Of a stretch of 64,000 nt of DNA, positions 1 to 10,861 are shown in pieces (positions within the stretch are counted from its first letter, which is position 1; each line of letters begins with the position of its first letter). A program made the translations under genes and the position numbers. This stretch comes from Piscicola geometra. Lineage: Eukaryota; Annelida; Clitellata; Hirudinida; Piscicolidae. The notes under the pieces were generated by a model that did no database searches, was not told where the DNA came from, and saw only the letters and a list, made by a program, of their open reading frames with translations. The stretch spans positions 4,146,717-4,210,716 of the forward strand of contig OX030959.1 in the NCBI GenBank assembly GCA_943735955.1, given 5' to 3'.

Positions 1-2799
1 GCCGTTGCTGTACTGCTTGCCCCTCACGTCGTACAGGTAGTCGGTGGGAACTGTTTGTGTTTGTTTGTGTGTGTTTGTTTGTATGTGTGAGTGTCTGCGT
101 ATGTGTTTGTGTGTGTGTGTGTTTGTGCGTATGTGTGTGAGTTTGTGTGTGTGTGGCTTTCATGTGTGTATCTTTCTGTGTGTGTGCGTGTAATTCCCAA
201 TGTACACCCAATATAGTGCACAAACTACAGTGACTCACAGTCGTTGAACCTGGAGCACATTGTGCACTTCCACTTCCGCTGGTCCACAACCACGACGTAC
301 GGATTGATGTAGGCGCGACAGAGGCGACAGCGCACTATTTGACCCCCCCTCACCACCGGGACGTCCTTTGGGGGGAGAGGGGGGGGAGGGGGGTTAAGGG
401 ATGGAATGTGAGAGCGTGGAGGGGGTGGGAGGGGGGGGGGGTGGGGGGAGATAGAGGTTAAGGGAGGACGCAGTGGTTGGTGAGTGATGAACGAATGTTT
501 AGCGCTTTGGGGGTTGGTTGGACAGCCTTGGGTCATTCAGGGATGCTTGGCTGAGCAAATGGAGGACTACAAACTAATCTCGACAAAACATGCCATACAT
601 TGCCCCCTCGAGATTTCCATTCCTGCAAAACTAAACACTATCATCATCATCACCACAACCATCACCACCACCATCATCATCATCAGCATCACCACAACCA
701 TCACCACCACCATCATCATCATCAGCATCACCACAACCATCACCACCATCATCATCATCATCATCATCACATGGTGTTCCTTGAGGGGGTGGACGATGAT
801 GCCGAGGGGTAGGCGTGCCTTGGAAAGGAGGGCCGAGGTGTTGGGCAGGGCGTTGAGGGTGCAAGCCATGAGTCTGTTGGGGGGGGATGGGCGGGGGAGG
901 TGATGGAGGAGGTGATGGAGGAGGTGATGGAGGCTGGGCGGGGGTTTTGATGGGGGTTTGTGATGGATGGTGGAATGTGATGGATGGTGGAATATGATAG
1001 GTGGTGGATTGTGATGGATGGTGGATTGTGATGGATGGTGGATTGTGATAGGTGGTGGATTGTGATGGAGGCTGGGCGGGGGTTTTGATGAGGGTTTGTG
1101 ATGGATGGTGGAATGTGATGGATGGTGGAATATGATAGGTGGTGGATTGTGATGGATGGTGGATTGTGATGGGTGGTGGATTGTGATGGAGGCTGGGCGG
1201 GGGTTTTGATGAGGGTTTGTGATGGATGGTGGAATGTGATGGATGGTGGAATATGATAGGTGGTGGATTGTGATGGAGGCTGGGCGGGGGTTTTGATGAG
1301 GGTTTGTGATGGATGGTGGAATGTGATGGATGGTGGAATATGATAGGTGGTGGATTGTGATGGATGGTGGATTGTGATGGATGGTGGATTGTGAAGGATG
1401 GTGGATAGTGATAGGTGGTGGATTGTGATAGGTGGTGGAATGTGATGGATGGTGGAATGTGATGGATGGTGAAATATGATAGGTGGTGGATTGTGATGGA
1501 TGGTGGATTGTGATGGATGGTGGATTGTGAAGGATGGTGGATAGTGATAGGTGGTGGATTGTGATAGGTGGTGGAATGTGATGGATGGTGGAATGTGATG
1601 GATGGTGGAATATGATAGGTGGTGGATTGTGATGGATGGTGGAATGTGATGGATGGTGGAATATGATAGGTGGTGGATTGTGATGGAGGCTGGGCGGGGG
1701 TTTTGATGGGGTTTGTGATGGATGGTGGATTGTGATGGATGGTGGATTGTGAAGGATGGTGGATTGTGAAGGATGGTGGATTGTGAAGGATGGTGGATTG
1801 TGATAGGTGGTGGATTGTGATGGATGGTGGATTGTGATGGATGGTGGATTGTGATGGATGGGAAAAAATTAGCGGTAGAAAAACAAATAAGTGTTAGGGG
1901 CAGTGAGGTGAAGACGAAAAACAAAAAAAATGTGGGAAAGAAAAGGATGTAAATAAAAAAATTAAATTAATTAATTAATTAAAATCCACCACTACTACCA
2001 AAATCATCAGCATCACCACCACCACCCCCTCCGACCACTAACTCGGGGTCACAGATGGGTTTATTGGAGGCGCCCTCGTGCTGCGGGGGCAGCGTGACCT
2101 CGACCCCTGACCTCGGAATCAACTCGACCTCCATGGCAAGGTCGACCACCTTTGAGACGTTGACCTTTGGGATGGGGTGGGTGGGTGCGTTTGGGTGTGT
2201 TTGGTGGTTAGTGAGTGGGTTTGGTGTGGTGGGTAGATGAGTGGGTGAAATGAAAAAATGTTTGGACGGATTGGTTTTGGATGGGGGAGTGTGTGAGTGA
2301 GTGGGTGGATGAGTAGGTGAGTAAGTGGATGGTTTAAAAGAAACGGATAGTGAGTGAATAATCATTGTCATCATCATCTTCATCATCATCATTCTCATCA
2401 TCATCATCATCATAACCACCTCTTGACGTTGAACATTGACGACATTGCGCTTGTATGCGTGCCTCTTGTTTCGTCCTGCCGAGTGACCCTTGTGGTGGTG
2501 TTGGCAATGGTACTGATGATAATGATGGTGGAAAAGGTACTGATGATGATGATAACGATGGTAATGGTGCTGATGATGATAATAGTGAAGATAATGGTAA
2601 CAAGAGTTTATTTGGAAAAAATAAATCGTAGAAACGAAGATATTTCATGAAAACAGTTAAATTTGTTATTAACAAATGATTTTTATATCATTATTTTTTT
2701 TAGAAATAAATAAATAAAACAGAATAAAAAACACCTTGCTGGACTCAATCCTCTTTCTGAGCTGGTGGTTCTTGTCCGCCATTGACCTGGCTACTGTAT

Positions 2800-2864
<65 letters not shown>

Positions 2865-5800
2865 GTAAAAAAAATATATTTTGATAATATGAATAATAGT
2901 AGTATAATTGCTGAATATATTATTTTTAATAATTATATTATTTTAATTTACAAGAATAGTATTTATTTCGTTAATACAATTAATAATACTATTATTTATT
3001 GTGAATCTAAGATTAATTATTCAAAATATTGGAACTTCAATTAGCTCTCAATAGCACCAATGATTAACTCTATAAAATTTTTAATTAAATTATTCTATAT
3101 AATTAATAAATAATTAAAATTTAATCATTTATTATAATTGGCGCTAAACTATGGATACATTCAATTAGTCGTAATTTAATGATGACGAGCTTCTAGAAGC
3201 AAGCACAAACCCGAGTACAGCATTAAGCAGACCTTAAAAATGTAGATACCTTACAAAAACATAGAAACACATACGTTACAACAAAAACACATATACACAC
3301 ATATACATACACATACACACATATACATACACATACACACATATACATACACATACACACATATACATACACATTTCGTTAATACAATTACTAATACTAT
3401 TATTTATTGTGAATCTAAGATTAATTATTCAAAATATCGGAACTTCAATTAGCTCTCAATAGCACCAATCATTTTTTCACATTTTAGGGTGAATCACACA
3501 CACGCGCACACACAACCTGAGGCGTCATTGAAGAATCTTTGGTTTTCAAGATCATAATCAGGATTTCCAGAGTTGGAGCTTTCGTCCTCTTCCTCTTCTT
3601 CATCATATAATGAGTACCATCATCATCATCAGCATCATCATAATCATCATCATCACCATCATAATCATCATCATCGTTATCATCGTAATGATCTGGTATA
3701 TCATGAAATTAAAATAAATACATATAACAATTTCATTCAATTAAAATTCTAAAACGCCCTAAAAGGATTCTAATGGAAACTTAATAATGTAAATTATCAC
3801 CTGTAGTGTAATCATCTTCATCATCATCATCATCCCCATCCTCCCCTTCCTCATCATCATCATCATCATCGCCATCATCGTCCTCCTCTTCATATTCTTT
3901 GGCTTTTACCATTACTGAAAATATGGTTTAATTGGTAATGGACTTTAATGAAGTAATTAATTTAAATAAATATTTGATTGAAAATAAAGTTAATTGAATA
4001 TAAAAAATCATTATATAAGAGGTGAAACATAAATTGTCTCGATTTGAAATAATTTTGTAAAACAGCACATTTAATTCCTTAAGCCTTAATAAACATCAAT
4101 TAGTCCAATCAATGAGCCCTATAATTGGATTGATTATTTTGAGATCTATTTTAATTAAAATATTCATATGAAGTTATTGATTTAATTAAAATAAATTAAT
4201 TGATTTTAATTAAAATAAATAACATAATTAATTGATCTTTTTAACCATCAGAAGGGGGTCTGCTAGGATGCTGTTTGCTGCTGCTGCCAAGGCTGCTTTG
4301 GGAGGATGTTTGGATGGCTGAATGATTGGTTGCTTGGGTGGGTTGCTGATTGGGTAATTGGGTGGCTTGCTGTGGCTGATTTGATAATTGGTTGGTTTGT
4401 TGTTGCTGATTGGGTAATTGGGTGGCTTGTTGTGGCTGATTTGATAATTGGTTGGTTTGTTGTGATTGATTGATTAATTGATTGTTTTGTGGCTGATTTG
4501 GTAATTGGTTGGTTTGTTGTTGTTGATCTTTTTGTTGGATGGCTTCTTGGCTAGTTTGTTGCTCAAGTTGTTGGTTGGGTGGTGATTTTTCATCTGAAAT
4601 GATGGCTGATTGGGTGATTTGTTGGTTGTTAGTTGGATGGTTGACGAGTGGGTTGATTGGTTGACTGGAGGGTTGGTTAGTAACTTGAGTATTTGTAAGT
4701 TTGTTGGCTTGACTTGTTGCTAAACTGTTGAGTTGTTGTATAGAATTGTTGCTCGTTGTATTGGTAGGCGAATTCAATAGGGGAGAGGAAGAAAGTGAGT
4801 TTATGGCATTGAAATGTTGTGTGTTGTTACTGGTGTTGTTGCTAACTGGTGTTATATTGTTCTCGAGTGTTGTTTTGATTGATAGATTTTCTAATTGCTT
4901 GTTGATTTTGCCATGATGACTGTTCAGGGTCTGATGGTTGTTGTTGTTGATGATTTTTTGTTGATTTTTGTTGCCGTAATGTTGAGCTAGACTAGGTGTA
5001 GAGAGTGGAAAATTGTCTAGAGATGAGGGTGGTGTGGTTGTTGGAGTTGGTGTTGTTGTAGCCGAGTTTGTGTGTTTTTGTGGTTGTTGGTTGAAATAAT
5101 TTTGTATTAGTGGTTTGTTTGTTTGTTGTTTTTGTTTTGGTGTTTGTGGGGATGCATTTTGCAAGTTAATTGTTTTAACTGGGTTGTTGATGTTGTTGTA
5201 AAGTTGTCTTGATATGTTGTTGTTGCTTGGATCTGCATTGATGCTTGCCTGTTGTTTTAATAACTGTTGCTGCGATGACTGTTGTTGTTGTTGTTGTGGC
5301 CTTTGAGGTTGTTCATTCATTGGTTGAGATGCTTTTTGTTGAATGCCTAAACTTTGATTTTTCTGTGGTGCATTTTGTAATAATTGTTGTTGATTAACTG
5401 GCAAGAAGCTTGGATATTGTTGCTGCGGTTGTGATGGTAGTTGTTGTTGTGGTAGTTGTTGCTGTTGCTGTGGTGGTAGTTGTTGCTGTTGCTGTGGTGG
5501 TAGTTGTTGTTGTGTTAGTAGTGGTAGTTGTTGTTGTACATGTGTCTGAGAGTTTAAAGACTGGTTATATTGAGGACGATGACTCCTATTTTGGTTTGTA
5601 GAGATGCAGTTATTGGCGACACCAACACTAGTCTCATTGCTGTTGCCTTTGGCTTGCGTGGCATAGGATGCCGAGGTGGTGGGCTGGTTGATGGATACAG
5701 ATGGCTGGATTGTATTGCACTTTTGTGGAAAGAGTGTTGGGTTAAATGGTTGTTGTTGTGGATAATTGTTTAAACGTTGTTGTGGATAGTTATTTAATTT

Positions 5801-6235
5801 TGGTTGTGGATAGTTGTTTAATTGTTGTTGTGGATAGTTGTTTAATTGTTGTTGTAAGGATATGCTCTGTTGTTGTTGTTGTGGTACAAATAATTGTTGA
5901 GGGATAAATTGGCTTTCGGAAGATTTAGTTGAAAGACCTTCTTTCGTGTAGACAGGCGCGTGATTAAGGCTCGAACTAACTGAAGAAAAATGCTGTTGTT
6001 GGTAAGAGTATTGATGCTGTGTGGACTGGTAGCCTTGGTGGTTGTGCTGTGGAATGCTGTGGTTCCACTGGGTGTTCTGTGCAGGGAGAACACTAAAAGT
6101 GGAAGGGTTGGTAGACCATGATGCTTGTTGTTGATTTCCTAAGTAAGCATTGTTCGTGTTCATCATGGAAGACTGCTGTGTAACTTGAGGGTTTAAATGC
6201 GATTGCTGGTAAGGTTGTGGAAGATTGTTAAACAT
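1..6235 (-). CDS. Sec24: Sec24-like COPII coat subunit, N-terminal half (gene continues off the window start)
   Basis: Sec24 is the inner-coat adaptor of COPII vesicles; with Sec23 it selects cargo at ER exit sites. Exons I am confident of, in transcript order (minus strand): 2043-2164, 771-873, 239-365 and 1-50. Together they encode the segment CDPELMACTLNALPNTSALL, the motif LPLGIIVHPLKE, and a Sec24 zinc finger with CRLC and CTMC cysteine pairs around the signature RAYINPYV. The linker HPLKEHHDVPVV aligns without a gap to HPFKDLSQLPVV recalled from human SEC24A. Donors are GTTAGT, GTGATG and GTGAGT. Upstream, a Gln-rich exon (4246-6235) fits the low-complexity N-terminus of Sec24A/B-type proteins. 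Intermediate exons 3801-3914, 3517-3692 and 2420-2488 are less certain but are phase-consistent: all eight exons sum to 2751 nt. The trunk, helical and gelsolin domains lie outside the window. Confidence 0.85.
52..195. repeat. imperfect GT-rich tract in a Sec24 intron
   Basis: GT/GTTT-rich low-complexity sequence fills most of the intron between the exons at 1-50 and 239-365. Confidence 0.8.
239..365 (-). CDS. Sec24: Sec24 zinc-finger exon
   Basis: This 42-codon exon carries the complete zinc finger of Sec24: CRLC, then AYINPYV, then KWKCTMC and SRFND. In the family the four cysteines bind Zn and the domain packs against Sec23. The acceptor follows a C-rich polypyrimidine tract ending AAAG. 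The donor is GTGAGT in phase 1, and the next exon (50 down to 1) restores the frame to give FPTDYLYDVRGK, matching the segment after the finger in Sec24 proteins. The acceptor's pyrimidine tract is the complement of long G runs at 366-455, so recognition may be influenced by that structure. Confidence 0.9.
366..456 (+). repeat. G-run tract with G-quadruplex potential
   Basis: At least six runs of four or more G on the plus strand, separated by 1-15 nt. On the transcribed Sec24 strand this is the C-rich polypyrimidine tract immediately before the zinc-finger exon. Confidence 0.75.
639..770. repeat. ATC/CAC trinucleotide tract
   Basis: Interrupted (ATC)n/(ACC)n with an internal near-repeat of about 45 bp. 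It starts exactly at the donor of the Sec24 exon 771-873. Confidence 0.9.
771..873 (-). CDS. Sec24: Sec24 exon preceding the zinc finger; donor abuts a trinucleotide repeat
   Basis: The exon has 34 codons plus one base and encodes LMACTLNALPNTSALL followed by LPLGIIVHPLKEHH, the conserved Sec24 segment before the zinc finger. Its 5' splice site is the first GTGATG of a (GAT/GTG)-type trinucleotide tract covering 639-770 on the plus strand, so intron and microsatellite begin together. Ignoring the splice, the frame runs on into poly-Met from the repeat; I reject that read-through because the next exon restores exact family alignment. Confidence 0.88.
898..1862. repeat. minisatellite of 17-bp units (GTGATGGATGGTGGATT type) with higher-order blocks
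   Basis: About 960 bp of 17-bp units differing at a few positions (GATGG/GATAG/GAAGG; GGATT/GGAAT). A longer spacer containing GGAGGCTGGGCGGGGGTTTT recurs five times, defining higher-order blocks of different length. It lies in the Sec24 intron between exons 771-873 and 2043-2164. Confidence 0.95.
2043..2164 (-). CDS. Sec24: Sec24 linker exon
   Basis: The exon runs from a CAAAG acceptor to a GTTAGT donor, giving 40 codons plus 2 nt, phase 0 in and phase 2 out. It encodes VNVSKVVDLAMEVELIPRSG and ends NKPICDPE, which with the next exon gives CDPEL, the equivalent of CNPEL in vertebrate Sec24A. Its base composition is clearly more GC-rich than the surrounding introns. The first 30 residues are not conserved as far as I can tell; the last 10 support the assignment. 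Confidence 0.75.
2343..2600. repeat. scattered CAT/GAT trinucleotide tracts
   Basis: Imperfect CAT-rich (2363-2413) and GATGAT-rich (2513-2590) segments flank the possible small exon at 2420-2488. Confidence 0.7.
2420..2488 (-). CDS. possible small Sec24 exon (23 codons)
   Basis: A GC-richer island between CACAAG acceptor-like and GAG|GTGGTT donor-like sequences. Read in phase 0 it encodes a basic peptide (GHSAGRNKRHAYKRN, then VVNVQRQE) that would join the following Sec24 exon in frame. There is no family motif. An alternative frame is also open across it. Support is only phase, composition and position. Confidence 0.3.
2801..2864. repeat. (TCA)n microsatellite, about 21 units
   Basis: Perfect trinucleotide run directly following a GC-richer 60-bp segment (2740-2800). 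That arrangement resembles the 3' end and simple-repeat tail of a non-LTR retrotransposon, but the fragment is too short to classify. Confidence 0.85.
2966..3469. repeat. pair of 96-bp direct repeats (2966-3061 and 3374-3469)
   Basis: The two copies, 408 bp apart, differ at about two positions over 96 bp. They bracket AT-rich DNA and a 20-bp-unit tandem array, which suggests a recent segmental duplication. Confidence 0.9.
3296..3374. repeat. 20-bp tandem array (ACACATATACATACACATAC type), about 4 units
   Basis: Four near-perfect 20-bp units. The array ends exactly where the second 96-bp direct repeat begins. Confidence 0.9.
3517..3914 (-). CDS. two possible acidic exons in the Sec24 gene (3801-3914 and 3517-3692)
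   Basis: Exon A (3914 to 3801) has a TTTTCAG acceptor and ACAG|GTGATA donor. It encodes VMVKAKEYEEED followed by an Asp/Glu run that mixes GAT with GAA, GAG, GGC and GGG codons. Exon B (3692 to 3517) has a CCAG acceptor and CAG|GTTGTG donor and is Asp-rich, then basic. The phases are 1 to 1 and 1 to 0, which is what is needed to connect the Gln-rich exon (ends phase 1) to the phase-0 exons downstream; direct splicing to 2164 would hit a stop. Acidic runs are not typical of Sec24, and (GAT)n can stay open by chance. They could also be untranslated repeat. Confidence 0.3.
4246..6235 (-). CDS. Sec24: Gln/Asn/Pro-rich N-terminal exon, probably of Sec24
   Basis: This is a single 663-codon open stretch starting MFNNLPQPYQQSHLNPQV and ending at a DG|GTTAAA donor just before an in-frame stop. 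It is very rich in Gln and Asn with scattered Pro, Ser and Tyr, and has internal 5-9 residue repeats such as QLNNYPQ (four copies in tandem) and QATQLPNQ/QTNQLSNQ. CAA and CAG are mixed and synonymous substitutions separate the repeat units, so it behaves as coding sequence and not as a fresh microsatellite. Sec24A/B-type proteins have long disordered Gln/Pro-rich N-termini, and the exon lies directly upstream on the same strand. A separate Q-rich gene is the alternative. Confidence 0.6.
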
Positions 6236-9200
6236 TTTTTTGTTTTATTAAATGATTTTTTTGCTGTTGAATGAGTTCTATAAAAAATAGGTTTTGTTAA
6301 ATCATTATTTTGTACGATTTAGAATATTTTTACTACTTTCATACGATTTTGATTGTATATTTTAAATACATTTTTTGAATGAACCTATTTAATTTTATTT
6401 AAAAAATGAATATTGAATATATAGTTATTAAAGTAGGTTATTCGCCATTAAAATATTTTCGTCAGAGCGAAAATTAGCGTTAGAATGTAAAATTAAATTT
6501 TTACACCAAAGAATAAGGATTTGAAACAATCTAAGAGTTCATTTTTAAAGATATGTTATCATATTTCAATATAAGAATAAAACTATAATAATGAAAACCT
6601 TTCAATCTTCCATTACTGGTTGTCTCATTTCAAATTATAAAAAGCATAAGTTATGTTTGAATAATTAAGACCTTTTAAGATAATTAACTCCTTCCACCTG
6701 AAGTTTGCTTTTTGATGCTTTTAGAAATTTATATAACTTATAAAAAAACGAAAAAAAGCATATTAAGGAATTATGAAATTTAATTAGAGATATGACTTAA
6801 TTAAATCTGAAAACAGAGATCATTGAAGTTATTTAAATCTTATCCTACATTCATCAAATGCCTTAAAGAACTTCATTAATTATGTATTTATTCGAAGAAT
6901 TGCTTTTAAAGGAATTAGACTTAAAAGGGTGGTAAAGGTTTTGATGGGAAGATCTTCATTTAAAAAATAATACATTAAACAACGTTGTATATAAGATATG
7001 ATTAAAAGTCTACGTGTACACTTTTAATTTAAAAACTTAGAAATAAAACATAGCCATTTTACTTTCCAAAGAAAACCTTTTAACATTACATGTGCTGTCA
7101 CTTTAAAAAATAAATTATGTAAGCTATAGGAGTGTATAAAAAAGTTAGAATTATATTTTTAAGCTACAAAATATGGAAATATCATAAAAAGTAAGTTTTA
7201 ATAGAAATAACATTTCAAAATGAGTGGTTGAATCGCAAAATAAAATACATAAAACATTCAAAATAGAGGGAAAATGCATAATTTTATTTTAGATAAATAA
7301 GTATCAACCATGGCCCAATGGGGTTAGATCATTTTGTTCGGTTTTACCTTTGAAAACCTCTAAGTCAGTTTAAAACAATTGATTAAGCTACTCTTCTACT
7401 TTCGATTATAAATATATTGATTGTTAATAAGTAATTACAAAAAAAAAATAATAAAGAATTACATTAAATTTGAGTGAATAAGTGAAAGCAATGTAGTGCA
7501 GGTGCGGCCCAGGGTCTTAATTTTATTAAGAAGAGAAAGTTGCCCCAAAATGAATGTTCTATGGTTCTATATTGTTCTTTATAGTGTTTTTTGTGTTACT
7601 CAACTGTGCATAGATACCCATAAAAAACTTTTTTAAAGAAAAAGAAGCTTATTCAAGTTGAGAAAATACCTGAAAATGCATCAATCTCAGATTATCCAGC
7701 CTTGATGGAAATGTGGAAGGAGGAAAAAATAGTTGAATAAATTTTTCAGGTACGTTTTTAAGCCGCTTTGCGTCCATTAGGACGTGCTCGTGATGAAAGT
7801 GATGTCTGGAAAAGGCAATAGAAGAAAATAACGGGTTTAATGGATACAATTATGTAATGAAAGTTAATTATTTTATTTAAAAAAATTAAATAGAAGGAGA
7901 CGTATATTTAAATTACTTACACACTGTGAATTTTGATATTTTTAAAGAATAATTAAATGTGAAAAAAATTCAGCTATGTTGAAAAATATTTAAAATAAAA
8001 AAAATATATATATTTGTATTAAATTAGTTTTTTTAGATTGGTTAAACCCTTTAGTTTTTTTTGACAAATGTGTTTGTATGCCAGGAGTTTATAAGTTATA
8101 TAAATAGGCTGGATTTTTAATATAAAATAATTAGACATGAATAATACTGCACAAACTTAAGATAAATTCAGATCAAACTATCTTAGAATAAATATATGTC
8201 GTAAAATGAGTATTTTCTTACAGTGCCTTGAACAAAATAAAATAAATTCGACATAGTTTAATGATAATTTTTCACTTTTTCATGATTATATTTGTCTTTT
8301 GCAAACATTTCAAAAATAATATGGCTAAATTATTGAAATTCAGTTACGAGAATTTTTATTCTTCGCCATAATTACCACCCTAAACATTTTAGTTTTGAAA
8401 AATTCATGTATTAACTAAGGGTCCAAAAATGATAGTGTACGAAAAGTAAGGGTGTACGAAATATCTAGTATTTTACGATATGTGAAATTATGAGGGGAGA
8501 TTCAGACGAAGCGAGTTCTAGGAATGTCGTTTTTGACGTGTCCCGTTGAGATCAACAATCAAAAATTAAATGAAATTTTAAGCGGTTTTAAACTAAGCCT
8601 AATTTTAAAGATTTGTTTTAAAAGAATATATAGGATCTTAATGACCTTTTTCATTGCTCGGGTTTTCTCTATTTGATGATAATTTTTGTTTTTTCAATGT
8701 TTTTTAAAGATAACTAAATGTTAAAAAATTAAATATTTAAAATAGAGAAAAATTAGTAAAATTATTTAAGCGGATTTATGTAAAAAAAATAAAATACATT
8801 TTCAACAACAAGTTTTTAAGATCTAGAAAAACAAGAAATTCATAAAAAAACGTTTTCTGTATTTTAATTCCGCCTGAATCTATTTTACTAAATTTGTCAA
8901 AAAATTGAATTAAAAACTGGGAGTTTGTCTTCATAAATTTGTTTATATTTGATCTTCTTGCAAATTATGGCTCTTTTATTGCTTCTTTATTGAGCATAAA
9001 TTTGACCAATAAATGTTCAATTTGTTGAAAAACTTAATTTGAAAGTTACAAATAACATCAAATCAAAAAGAGACTAAAGTTCACTGACTAAAGAAGCCGC
9101 AAGATTTGTTTAGCGCTCAATTTTATGACGGTAAAGCAGCATGGACACTTTAATGGAAGAAAATTATAAACGGAATTAGTTTTATCTGTTTTTTTGACAA

Positions 9201-9282
9201 AAGCCAAAGACAAAATTAGTTTTATGAAAAAAACCAGCTGCCTTAATATGTAAGATGTCCGAACATATCGATATTTCGTAGT
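6236..9282. other. AT-rich intergenic region between Sec24 and the hAT element
   Basis: This is the probable 5' flank and any 5'UTR of Sec24. The only coding-like piece is a short island on the minus strand at about 7773-7811 with a strong CTTTTCCAG acceptor, which I could not assign. I see nothing else: no repeats, no RNA genes. Confidence 0.6.
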
Positions 9283-9290
9283 ATTGGAAC

Positions 9291-10853
9291 TAGAGGTCGG
9301 ACATGGACGATTTTTCATTCCCGGTCCCGTCCCGTTCTCGAAATTTGTTTTCCCGTCCCGTCCCGTTCCCGATGGGACATCAGAATTTTGATTCCCGTCC
9401 CGTCCCGTTCCCGATATTTTTTTTCCCGTCCCGTCCCGTTCCCGATGGGACATCAGAATTTTGATTCCCGTCCCGTCCCGTTCCCGAAATTTTTTTCCCG
9501 ACCCGTTCCCGAAAGCTTTTTGTTTTTTATTCATTTTCGCTGCCATTTTCACTGGTCCCAAACTTGCTAGTTCTAAAATCTCTTAAAATTTATTATTTGA
9601 AAGTCAGAGAATATTTCTTTTAATGAAATAAAAAAAACACGATTTAAATTTCAATATTTATTGAAATGAAAGTATTGTTTTTGAGTAATTCAATCAAGTC
9701 TTTATTGCTTTTCACACGGGTTAAACCGTAAAGAGTTTCAGCTTTCAAATGAGATAATTTTGGGTCTGAAGTTAAACGACCACATATTGAAAAATTCTGT
9801 TCACAGCGAATATAACTTGCAGATATACTAAACAAAATTTTGGCTACTTCTTGTACTATTTTAAAATTGCTCATTTTATTCCAATAAAATAAAACATCTT
9901 TATAATTTTCCATTTTTTGGGACGTAATTGTGAATATTTGTACAATTCATCCTCTTCTGAATTTTTTTCTTTGTTCATTATTACTAATATTTCAATAATG
10001 TTAGAAAAATGTTTTTAAAACATTCTTATTCTCCACAACTGCAAATATAAAATCATTCATATAATTTGATAGTATAATAATTTTATTATAATTTTTACGT
10101 TATAAAAACAAACATAATAGATCTAAATAACCATCATTTGTTTTTTTTCTCAACGGCACTGCAGCTTGGTCTGGCTGTACAAAATAGAATTAAATTTTCT
10201 CTAATGAAAGTCTTGGTATTTATTTCTTTTCTATCCCAAACTTTTTTCCTATTATTCTTTCATACTGGGGATGCAACAGACATGCTGTCATATGAATAAG
10301 ATCAATGGCATCTTTTCTTTTGTCGAAATGATCAACTGAGCAATCATTCGGAAATTAATCATTCAAATTCAAAGTATTAATTTATAAAATTAAAATTATA
10401 TAACTGAACATTTTGATTTCATCTGAAAAGTTTTCATCATCACCCATTTGTTCTAATCTCCCTAATCTTTGGACTCATCATAACAACTTCAAATGTAGTG
10501 TTGGAGATTTCGACATTGGAAATGGTAGCTTCGTTATACATTTATATTGCATTTAATACTTATTTTAAGTACGGAGTATCGATGAAATAAAGATTTCCAT
10601 ACTTAGAAGTTTGCTGAAAAATCATTGTTAAAGAATCCAATCCCAATAACTGTTATTCCCGTTTTTTCCGTTCCCGATTTAAAAGTTGATTCCCGTTCCC
10701 GTCTTTTCCCGTTCCCGATTTGAATGTTGATTCCCGTTCCCATTCCCGTCCCGAAAACCTATTCCCGGCTCCCGACTTTTCCCGTCCCGAAATTAATTTT
10801 CATTCCCGTTCCCGCGGGTACCCGGTCAGATCGGGTACCCGGTCCGACCTCTA
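9291..10853 (-). mobile_element. non-autonomous hAT-superfamily DNA transposon, complete ends
   Basis: The 12-bp terminal inverted repeats TAGAGGTCGGAC (9291-9302) and GTCCGACCTCTA (10842-10853) match perfectly. They are flanked by a perfect 8-bp target duplication ATTGGAAC (9283-9290 and 10854-10861); an 8-bp duplication is the hAT hallmark. The 1563-bp element holds a decayed fragment of the transposase C-terminal dimerisation region on the minus strand. Subterminal arrays of CCCGT/TTCCCG lie at both ends in the same orientation (about 9320-9510 and 10655-10820). The intact ends and duplication mean little has been lost since insertion, although the transposase itself is broken. Confidence 0.93.
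9644..9985 (-). pseudogene. hAT transposase C-terminal (dimerisation) fragment, frameshifted
   Basis: The 89-codon open segment contains YWNKM, then VAKILFSISASYIRCEQNFS, then GRLTSDPKLSHLKAETL. This follows the hAT dimerisation pattern of a Trp, an 'iPaSSa..ErvFS..G' block and a final Leu-rich helix. The preceding frame (EEDELYKYSQLRPKKW) continues it only with a shift just before 9913. The BED zinc finger and most of the RNase-H-like catalytic core are absent. Transposition would need an enzyme from elsewhere. Confidence 0.85.
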
Positions 10854-10861
10854 ATTGGAAC

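Noticed and set aside
767..1924. 385-codon frame antisense to the 17-bp minisatellite
   Set aside because: It covers a Sec24 exon and introns with proven-looking splice sites; the peptide mirrors the repeat.
7640..7850. Possible mariner-type transposase end on the minus strand
   Set aside because: The resemblance is limited to spacing of aromatic residues; no catalytic motif, TIR or target duplication seen.
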